A stretch of 64,000 nucleotides of DNA, taken from positions 2,170,001 to 2,234,000 of the forward strand of contig NZ_CP098401.1 of NCBI RefSeq assembly GCF_023674425.1, written 5' to 3'. Both the position numbers and the translations under genes were made by a program. Of the stretch, positions 35,837 through 42,103 are shown in pieces (the stretch's first letter is position 1; each line of letters begins with the position of its first letter). Source of the stretch: Sphingomonas donggukensis (GTDB lineage Bacteria > Pseudomonadota > Alphaproteobacteria > Sphingomonadales > Sphingomonadaceae). The notes under the pieces are model-generated. The model had not been told where the DNA came from and did no database searches. It saw only the letters and a program-made list of their open reading frames with translations.

Positions 35837-36904
35837 TCAGTTCCTGACAATCTGCCCGAGGCCCGGCGCAGCGTTGATCTCGACGCCCCAGGGATAGGGC
35901 TTCGCGGCATTGAGGTCATAGGCATAAACGCGGACGGGGGGATGAAGCGTCCTGCTCACCATCCGCCCAAGAGCAATACCGACCGACATGGGCGCAGCGC
36001 AGAAAACGTGGACGTGCGCACCTGCGGCGAGTGAACGCGTGCCATCAAGCGCAGCACGGAACTGCCGCGCCAGCTCCGCAACCTGTCCCTCATGGGTGAC
36101 GCAGTCGAGGACCGGCGCGGAGACCGCCACGCGCACGACCGAGCCCACCCCAGGCGTGCTTGCCACGATCTGTGCGGCGTCAATGGAGTAGCTCACCTCT
36201 ACCGCTATTGCGACATCCGCACCCGACCCCACACTTTCGGTGCGGGTAGATACGCCGAGGTCAGGTCCGGCGCCCGGCGGAAGCGGAACCCAGCAGTGAT
36301 CATGCCGGTGCCACTCGAAACTGCGCAGGCGAGTCCAACTCGCCAGCTGGTGACCGGCAAGAATCTGGAACGGCGCCTGGACGATGCCGCAATATCCCAA
36401 TTCGGCGGTTGGATTGACCCCGAGCAGGGCGACGACCTGTTCCGGTAAGCGTAGCTGCTTCGCTAGCGCGCCCTCGAGCGACGGCGGCGTCGAGGCAAGT
36501 TCAAGGCTAAGATCGACGGTGAGATGCTGAAGGTCCCGGCGCGCGTGGCCGGCAGGCAGCTCGTTCGCCAGTAGGTCGCGCACCGCCGGTGCGAAGCCCA
36601 CATGCTTGATCGCTAGAAACGTCCCGACACTTGAGGCTCGCCCGTCGAACACGCGGATGAGAGCGCGTTCCAAACGGCTCTGGCCAAAGAACGCCACGAT
36701 TAGTAACAGCGTGCCAACCGCGATCATCAGTCCGCCAGCCCAAGGCGGTGCGTTGAGGTAGAGGTCCAGATCGAAACGCCGGTTCAGCGCTGCAAGGATG
36801 GCATCCTTAAAGCCGGGCGACACGATGCCGGCGCCCGCGATGGCGAGCACACCGCCGATACCGCCCAGCGCCACGCGGCTCTTTTTATCTCCGTCGTCAG
36901 TCAT
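35837..36904 (-). CDS. CBASS effector: two-TM SAVED protein (Cap14-like)
   Basis: 355 aa from the ATG at 36904; the frame upstream is not protein-like. Two membrane helices lie near 10-27 (ALGGIGGVLAIAGAGIV) and 50-72 (GGLMIAVGTLLLIVAFFG). The C-terminal SAVED domain shows VAIAVEVSYSIDAAQIV, the LDCVTHEGQVAELARQFRAA helix and HVHVFCAAPMSVGIALGRM. SAVED binds the cyclic nucleotide, and membrane fusions are thought to damage the inner membrane when triggered. It is the first gene of the operon with the CD-NTase. Confidence 0.9.
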   Translation of the reverse strand: MTDDGDKKSRVALGGIGGVLAIAGAGIVSPGFKDAILAALNRRFDLDLYLNAPPWAGGLMIAVGTLLLIVAFFGQSRLERALIRVFDGRASSVGTFLAIKHVGFAPAVRDLLANELPAGHARRDLQHLTVDLSLELASTPPSLEGALAKQLRLPEQVVALLGVNPTAELGYCGIVQAPFQILAGHQLASWTRLRSFEWHRHDHCWVPLPPGAGPDLGVSTRTESVGSGADVAIAVEVSYSIDAAQIVASTPGVGSVVRVAVSAPVLDCVTHEGQVAELARQFRAALDGTRSLAAGAHVHVFCAAPMSVGIALGRMVSRTLHPPVRVYAYDLNAAKPYPWGVEINAAPGLGQIVRN

Positions 36905-37230
36905 CCAGCCCCCCAGCGTTGGGGGCACCGTGCCAGCCACGCGGAGCCAATGGTATGGCGCGTCGGCGAGGCACGCAACCGTCCGGTCTGCCGACGAAAG
37001 CGCACCGACGGCTCTGGACCCTGACACGATGTCAAGCCCCACCTGAGACGCATGGTCCGGTTTCGGTGAGGGTTAGGGCAGGTCCACCCGTAGAAGACAG
37101 CAACAACGACAGCGTTGAAGTGAGTGAGGAACAGAAGGGGCGCTAGGCGTCGGAACATGCGGTCGCGCAAGATGAGAAATCGACCTGACCCAAACTTGCC
37201 CAAGGGGCTCAAGGCACCCATGATCGTCAT
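36905..37230. other. 326-bp divergent region between the CBASS operon and the RES gene
   Basis: It must hold promoters for both directions. Long antisense frames cross it, but none has a ribosome site or protein-like composition. No antitoxin-like ORF could be found here although the RES gene would be expected to have one. No strong palindrome noticed. Confidence 0.5.
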
Positions 37231-38043
37231 ATGCCTTTCGCCGACCAGAACGCCTTTCAACGGTTCAACCGATCGGTGCGGCGGGACTTCCGCTACGCGC
37301 ACACGCCCGAGCAGGCCGACTTCCTCACAGCGGTCGAAGAGAGCAGCCCTCGCCGGGTAGTCGAACTCAAAAAGGACGCTGTCCTCTATCGCGCCCAGCT
37401 CGGCCACGACTGGCGAGAGGTTGAGATCGCCCCCGAAGAATTTGAACGCGTGGAATGCGCTTATCCTGCGGAGCGGATGAAACCCGTCCCCGACAAGGTC
37501 GGGGATGGCCGCGTCAACGCGAAGGGCATTTTGTGCCTTTACCTGGCCACCAAGGAGATCACCGCCGCGCTGGAAGTTCGCCCCCTGATTGGCTCCTACA
37601 TCTCGATGGGAGCTTTCACGCTGAACCGCGACGTCCGGATCGTGGATTGCTCTGACAAGCTGGTAGAGATGTTCTTCCGCTTCAAGGAGGGTGATTGGAC
37701 GCCGGAAGAAATCGAGAAGCAGGTCTGGACCGATATAAACGTGGCGTTCTCCGAGCCGACCGAGCGCGCCGATGGCGCGCTGGACTATGTGCCTACGCAG
37801 ATTATTGCGGAGGTGCTCAAGCGGCAGGGCTATGACGGCATTGGCTACAAGAGCAGCTTCGGCGAAGCCGGATTCAACGTCGCCCTTTTCGATATCGACG
37901 ATGCGACACTGCGACGGTGCGGTCTGCACCGCGTGAAGGACGTAACGATCACGCTTCAGATGGCAGACAATGACTATTTTATTCGGGATGACCGAACGCC
38001 AGACCCGGTGATCACCGACGACGGACCATCAGAACCCGAATAA
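37231..38043 (+). CDS. RES-domain protein (NAD-degrading toxin-like)
   Basis: 270 aa. RES signatures are VLYRAQLG (Arg), GRVNAKGILCLYLATKEITAALEVRP (Tyr and Glu of the active site), and the end VPTQIIAEVLKRQGYDGIGY followed by KSSFGEAGFNVALFD. Characterised RES toxins destroy NAD+. Such toxins normally sit behind an Xre/MbcA-type antitoxin gene, but none lies next to this one. It is divergent from the CBASS operon. It may be a solitary defence effector, an orphan toxin, or use a distant antitoxin. Confidence 0.82.
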   Translation: MPFADQNAFQRFNRSVRRDFRYAHTPEQADFLTAVEESSPRRVVELKKDAVLYRAQLGHDWREVEIAPEEFERVECAYPAERMKPVPDKVGDGRVNAKGILCLYLATKEITAALEVRPLIGSYISMGAFTLNRDVRIVDCSDKLVEMFFRFKEGDWTPEEIEKQVWTDINVAFSEPTERADGALDYVPTQIIAEVLKRQGYDGIGYKSSFGEAGFNVALFDIDDATLRRCGLHRVKDVTITLQMADNDYFIRDDRTPDPVITDDGPSEPE

Positions 38044-38064
38044 CCTGACACTAGGTCGAAGCGT

Positions 38065-38307
38065 CTAGTCCGTGCCGATTTCGCGCCAGCTCTTCTCCGA
38101 CACTTCGATGTCGAACTTCTTCGCAGCCGCCTTGATCCGCTTCCAGGCTGCATCCCGCTCATCGTCGGTGACGTCCTTCACCTGGTTGAAGCGGGCGATC
38201 GCATTCCGCACATGGCTTGCGTTCTCGAGCGGTTCCTTCCGCTGCTTCGGAAACGCGAAATCGCCCTTCTCGAGTTCGTCCCGGTCTTCTGCGCTGAGTT
38301 CGGCCAT
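38065..38307 (-). CDS. DUF6582-type small protein
   Basis: 80 aa from the ATG at 38307, with GGAGG five nt upstream. LSAEDRDELEKGDFAFPKQR is followed by PLENASHVRNAIARFNQV and DAAWKRIKAAAKKFDI. This small basic domain occurs often in phage and island proteins, sometimes tied to capsid-maturation or ChaB-like segments. Function unknown. It is convergent with the RES gene (21 bp between stops). Confidence 0.75.
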   Translation of the reverse strand: MAELSAEDRDELEKGDFAFPKQRKEPLENASHVRNAIARFNQVKDVTDDERDAAWKRIKAAAKKFDIEVSEKSWREIGTD

Positions 38308-38452
38308 CATCACCTCCATCGGTAGGAAGGTGATCAAACGCTCGCTGCGGGCGATTGGGCCAACGGCGAGCCCTGCTAGCCGTGCAAACGTGGTTTCCAA
38401 GGAGTTCGGGGGAGCTGACGGTCTGACGGGAGACGGTGTCATCGCAACTACG

Positions 38453-39193
38453 ATGAGAATGAAAATGCCTTCCGGCGAGATATCACGGATCAGCCCCGAC
38501 AAACGTTCGGAGGTGCTCCGTCGGGCTGAGATCGTGCGGCGCTATTGCGCGATCAAAAGCCCGACCGAAGAGGACGACCGAAACTTCGCGGCCGAGTTGG
38601 GCTTGTCAACCGACAGCCTCTTCCGGCTCGCCGCCGCCTGGCGTCGTCATGGCGACATCGACGCCCTGCAGGGCGCGCGCGTGCGCTTAACTGACACTGA
38701 CAGGACACTCGCGTTGGAAGTGGCGCGAGGCGAGCTCGACATGTCCGGTGTGACCCCGTCGCGGAGAGCGGAAACGCTCCGTCGCATCGACGTCATCCGT
38801 CGCTACTTGGAGATCCCAACCCCATCTCGCGCCGATCGATTAGCGTCGGCGAAGGCGATGGACCTGACGCCTGAACGTTTCACGAGGGTTCTCCGTGCCT
38901 GGCTGTTACACAGGTCACCAGAGGCGATCCCTGGGGCCACGGTGCCTCGCCGCCAATGGCGGAAGAAATTGAAGAAGCGCGAGAGGCTTCAGCAGCTCCT
39001 CGATCTGGCAATCACCAGCGCAGGGGCCAGCGCCAGCGTCGTGCGCATTCGCGAGCTATTCGAAGAGTATTGCCGTGATGACGGGCTGGAGCCGCCTTCG
39101 CAGGGCACAATCTACAAATGGGTTCGGCAGCTTCGGTCGAAATCGGCTCAATCATCGCTTGAGACCGCAAAATCGCCTTTTAGCGGGGCATAG
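38453..39193 (+). CDS. multi-HTH protein related to TnsB/Mu-type DNA-binding domains
   Basis: About 246 aa; the start is uncertain (ATGs at 38453, 38459 and 38465, all with poor ribosome sites). Two tandem helix-turn-helix units share a pattern: RRAEIVRRYCAI...LGLSTDSLFRLAAAWRRHGD and RRIDVIRRYLEI...MDLTPERFTRVLRAWLLH. A third, VRIRELFEEYCRD...SQGTIYKWVRQLR, ends the protein. These resemble the DNA-binding parts of TnsB/Mu-family transposases, but no RNase-H catalytic domain follows. Its 3' end overlaps the converging integrase-like gene by 46 bp. It is likely a transposon-borne DNA-binding protein; its role in targeting or regulation is unknown. Confidence 0.65.
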   Translation: MRMKMPSGEISRISPDKRSEVLRRAEIVRRYCAIKSPTEEDDRNFAAELGLSTDSLFRLAAAWRRHGDIDALQGARVRLTDTDRTLALEVARGELDMSGVTPSRRAETLRRIDVIRRYLEIPTPSRADRLASAKAMDLTPERFTRVLRAWLLHRSPEAIPGATVPRRQWRKKLKKRERLQQLLDLAITSAGASASVVRIRELFEEYCRDDGLEPPSQGTIYKWVRQLRSKSAQSSLETAKSPFSGA

Positions 39194-40350
39194 AGAGGGA
39201 GGTCATACATCAGCGGTTCGAGTTCGACCAATTCGCGCAGGCGCGAAAGCACTCGCTTAAGTGCTGCTCCTTGATCCTCCGGTCGCGCCGCCCCAGCCGC
39301 CAACCCCAATCGTTTCGCGTTGTGCGCCTCGATCGCATCTTCGATCATCCACAGATTCGAGACATCCAACGAAGGTAGAGCCGCCTCTCGTCCAGTCCGA
39401 TAACTGACGTTACCCTCGCGCTTACCAACGCCGAGCCATATGCGGCCCAGCCTGTTGCCGAGATTTCGAATTACAGCGCGGCCATAGTGGCGTTCTGACG
39501 TCGAACTTGGTGGGGCGGCAATCTGCATTCGTTGCGCGATAAGCGCTCTCCCCTCGGTATCATCAGGATCGAATCGAATATCCATCTCAGGCCCGTCGGC
39601 GCAGACGTCCAGGTGATCGATATCCAGTTCAGCGACGCCGCCGAGTGCATCCTCAGCGGCGTGGATCGCACCTAAGGCCAATGACCTGTCCGTAGCCACG
39701 GAAGCGCCCAGCACCACACCCGTGCCTTCGTCGATCACAGCGTAGAGCCTCAGGCGCAGACCCTCGGGATCGAGCAGGTCCAAACCAGCGCTGTCGATTA
39801 TGATCTTACACCCGAAGCGCCCCGGCGGGGACTCTCGGCGGGCGGCTTCGATCAGTTTGATCAGTGTCGCAGGGGAGGGCATCTCACCGCCCTCTGCCAA
39901 CATCATGGTTCGAATTGCCCCGGCGCTCAGGCCATGGTTCTCGTTGGTGAGCGCCAACGCCCGCTGCTTGATCCGATCACGCTGAGAGTCGCTGATACCG
40001 GACGCGCGATTGAGGGAGTCCGCCGCATGAATTCCAAGCGAAGCTAGGTGGGGCGACTCCTTCCAAGCCGCCAGCAATCCGTAAAGGCGTGAGGGCTGCA
40101 CGCCTGCGATTGCCGCAGCGTCCTTTACGCTCGCTATCCCCGCCTCGGCAGTCACCGGCGCCGTGATCGCCAAGATTGCCTTCAACCGCTGCGCCAACCG
40201 TAGGCGCTTCTCGGGCGACAGGCTCGCGAGAACGAGTTCGTCTTGCCTAGGCAGTCCGTCCGGCCACACCCGCAATAGCAGGTCATCCAATTCCGAACCG
40301 ACCGACTTCATTAGCTTTCCAATTTCTGCGTCCACTTCGTGGACGCACAT
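39148..40350 (-). CDS. integrase-fold protein resembling TnsB but apparently catalytically dead
   Basis: 400 aa from the ATG at 40350 (GGAAGAG nine nt upstream; a TTG at 40398 is weaker). HTH units (SVKDAAAIAGVQPSRLYGLL and GLSAGAIRTMMLAEGG) precede an RNase-H-like core: CKIIIDSAGLDLL (D1), LYAVIDEGTGVVLGASVA, then LDVCADGPEMDIRF (D2). Where the third acid should be (GxVER in the family) it reads HYGRAVIRNLGNRLGR, with Ile in place of Glu. The frame is open and well formed, so this is a maintained protein rather than a relic. It is divergent from tnsA and convergent with the multi-HTH gene. Possible roles: regulator, end-binding accessory or immunity factor. Confidence 0.65.
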   Translation of the reverse strand: MCVHEVDAEIGKLMKSVGSELDDLLLRVWPDGLPRQDELVLASLSPEKRLRLAQRLKAILAITAPVTAEAGIASVKDAAAIAGVQPSRLYGLLAAWKESPHLASLGIHAADSLNRASGISDSQRDRIKQRALALTNENHGLSAGAIRTMMLAEGGEMPSPATLIKLIEAARRESPPGRFGCKIIIDSAGLDLLDPEGLRLRLYAVIDEGTGVVLGASVATDRSLALGAIHAAEDALGGVAELDIDHLDVCADGPEMDIRFDPDDTEGRALIAQRMQIAAPPSSTSERHYGRAVIRNLGNRLGRIWLGVGKREGNVSYRTGREAALPSLDVSNLWMIEDAIEAHNAKRLGLAAGAARPEDQGAALKRVLSRLRELVELEPLMYDLPLYAPLKGDFAVSSDD

Positions 40351-40391
40351 ACAGCATCGCTCTTCCAGTTCCACTAAAATGATAAAACCGT

Positions 40392-40420
40392 TTGACAATG
40401 ACCATACGCACCACCATTAT
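40392..40420 (+). promoter_or_regulatory. strong candidate promoter for the tns operon
   Basis: TTGACA (40392-40397), a 17-bp spacer, CATTAT (40415-40420), in an A+T-rich patch. Transcription would start near 40427, just before the leader ORF and tnsA. It is the best sigma70-type match I noticed in the element. Confidence 0.65.
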
Positions 40421-40449
40421 CAGTCACACAAATGTTGTAAGGAAGTTTG

Positions 40450-40596
40450 ATGCTTCGGTTTAGGTTTCTGACTTCGGGTTTCTGGCGGCTTGCGCCGAAG
40501 GTCGGACCGGCCCTACCGCCCCGTTCGGCCAGTAGGCTTCAGTGCCGTGATCGACGGGACGCTGGTTACCATTGCCGCAGCCGGGTCTGTCACTGA
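40450..40596 (+). CDS. 48-codon leader ORF coupled to tnsA
   Basis: The ATG at 40450 has AAGGAAG five nt upstream, one of the better ribosome sites in the tns region. The 48-aa product is basic and aromatic-rich at the start (MLRFRFLTSGFWRLAPK) and Arg/Cys-rich at the end. Its stop overlaps the tnsA ATG as TGATG, the classic arrangement for translational coupling. tnsA has no ribosome site of its own, so this ORF may exist to control tnsA translation. Confidence 0.5.
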   Translation: MLRFRFLTSGFWRLAPKVGPALPPRSASRLQCRDRRDAGYHCRSRVCH

Positions 40597-41467
40597 TGGG
40601 TTTCGTCGCAACCCACTGGCGTGCCACAAAAGTCCGGGCTGAGCTGGGTGACCGCGTGCTCCCCGTGGTCGGGACTCCGGTTTCGCAGGTCGTAATGCGC
40701 TCGCCGCGTCCCGATCATTTCCACGATCCCGAGGAACCCGCGCTGCGCAGCAGGATCCGGAAGATCGTTCGCGACGCCGACATCGACGGTGACAAGCTCG
40801 TCCCGATGGCGACCATGTTCCGCGCCGAAGGGGGCGGTCCGTTGCGAACTTTCAACGGCGGCTTGGCCCATGAGAATGGCTGGATCCCGAGCCGCAAGGC
40901 GCGTCGGCTCCTCCATTGGGAAGGCGAAGCGCAGAGGGCGTTGGTCGTGCGCTGCGAGAGCGACTTCGCCGTCGATCAGGTCGCAACAGAAAGCGTAGGC
41001 CTTACGATCCCTTTCGTGGTGGCTTCGTCGACTATACCACCGACGTTGAGACCGTCGGCCCCGACGGAGCGACAACGCTGTGGGAAGTGAAGCGCGACGA
41101 GCGAGACTTAGCGGACCCCGACTTCCGCCTCCTCCTCGCCATGGTCGCCGAAATCCTCCGTCGTTGCGACATCGGCTTCGGCGTCATCTTCCGTGACGAG
41201 ATCTTCCAGGACCGCATTCATCGCGCGAATGCAGAACTGTTCGCCGCCCGGGCTTTTGCAACGGTGGAGCTGAAACATCTCCACCGCTTGGAGAACCATT
41301 TCATCGGCAACGGTCCAATTTCGACGCTCGGCGCTCTCGCTGAAGCACTTGAGCCTACCTCGACCAACGCCGGCCGCGCGCTGGTTCAGGCCCTGACCAT
41401 CCGCCGCCGGGTCGAGATCGATCTCACCCAGCGGATCGGTCCCCACACGCCGCTTACGATCTACTGA
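40596..41467 (+). CDS. tnsA: TnsA-like endonuclease, split by a -1 frame change
   Basis: Read with one -1 shift at 41009-41015, the product is about 290 aa, near the 273 aa of Tn7 TnsA. The first frame carries GWIPSRKARRLLHWEGEAQRAL (an acidic active-site residue within WEGEAQ), then ESDFAVDQVATES. The second frame supplies YTTDVE and LWEVKRDERD, matching the catalytic Asp and Lys of TnsA-type nucleases, and a winged-helix-like C-terminus. TnsA cuts the 5' strands at the transposon ends to give cut-and-paste movement. Without the shift the first frame stops at 41090 and lacks the Asp and Lys. It is either programmed frameshifting, a mutation or a sequence error. Confidence 0.7.
41009..41041 (+). 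promoter_or_regulatory. putative -1 ribosomal frameshift signal in tnsA
   Basis: C CCT TTC (41009-41015) is an X XXY YYZ heptamer in phase with the upstream frame. After a -1 slip both tRNAs re-pair as CCC and TTT. A stem GGTGG (41018-41022) / CCACC (41037-41041) follows after 2 nt. The spacing is shorter than the usual 5-8 nt and the stem is short, so the stimulator is questionable. Confidence 0.5.
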
Positions 41468-41482
41468 AAGGAGAACGCCCAA

Positions 41483-41677
41483 ATGCCCCGACCCCCGATT
41501 CGCTCGCCACACCCGCCGCCGCGTCGCCGCAGTCGCCGCAGTCGCCCGACTCTACGCCGTATCCCCGTTGGGCGTCTCGGCCTAACCGGCCCCCGCGTCC
41601 ACGCCCTCATCCGCGCCAACGGAGAAGTCTTTGGCTTAGTCGTCGAGCGCTCCGCCTCGGCTTTCTCGATCCACTAG
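41483..41677 (+). CDS. small ORF between tnsA and tnsB (64 aa)
   Basis: AAGGAG lies nine to ten nt before the ATG, directly after the tnsA stop. The first half is Pro/Arg-rich; the second (RLGLTGPRVHALIRANGEVFGLVVE) looks like a small beta-rich unit. No known family recognised. The good ribosome site argues that it is translated. Confidence 0.4.
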   Translation: MPRPPIRSPHPPPRRRSRRSRPTLRRIPVGRLGLTGPRVHALIRANGEVFGLVVERSASAFSIH

Positions 41678-41780
41678 GGCACCAGCCCACACCAACTGAA
41701 CCATCGATCAGACTTGCAGACCGAGGCCGCATGACGCGGCTCTTCGGACGAGTTCCTACGCCTAAAACAACGGAGAAATC

Positions 41781-42023
41781 ATGACTTTCTACAGAATCGC
41801 CCCCGGTGCCGTTAGCGAGCCTGACGGGTTGCTGAGCCCCACTCCCCAAAACAGCGTCGGGCGACTGCCCACCAAATCGGCCCGCCGTCGCTCGAACGAT
41901 ACGCGGCGGCGGCACTTCGACAGGCGCCTCGACGGCAGGATGGTGGAAGACGCCTTCCTGATTGAAGCCGGCCGCGCATGGCTCGACGCTTACTTTCCAA
42001 CCGACCGCGTCCCGAGCGCCTAG
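41781..42023 (+). CDS. small ORF between tnsA and tnsB (80 aa)
   Basis: CGGAG precedes the ATG by six nt. The product is basic in the middle (SARRRSNDTRRRHFDRRL) with an acidic/aromatic end (EDAFLIEAGRAWLDAYFPTD). No family recognised. It is placed in the tns operon, 80 bp before tnsB, so it may be a small accessory protein of transposition. Confidence 0.45.
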   Translation: MTFYRIAPGAVSEPDGLLSPTPQNSVGRLPTKSARRRSNDTRRRHFDRRLDGRMVEDAFLIEAGRAWLDAYFPTDRVPSA

Positions 42024-42103
42024 CGCGGACCAGCGCCCGGCACGCTCTCAGCACGCACCGTGCTCCCCCTCGCGACCTCGCTCGATCCCATCAAGGAGTA
42101 ACC

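Noticed and set aside
36901-37929. 342-codon minus-strand frame opposite the RES gene
   Set aside because: Antisense to a RES domain with its active-site residues; no ribosome site.
40590-41075. 161-codon minus-strand frame opposite tnsA
   Set aside because: The plus strand carries TnsA motifs and coupling signals; the minus frame has none.
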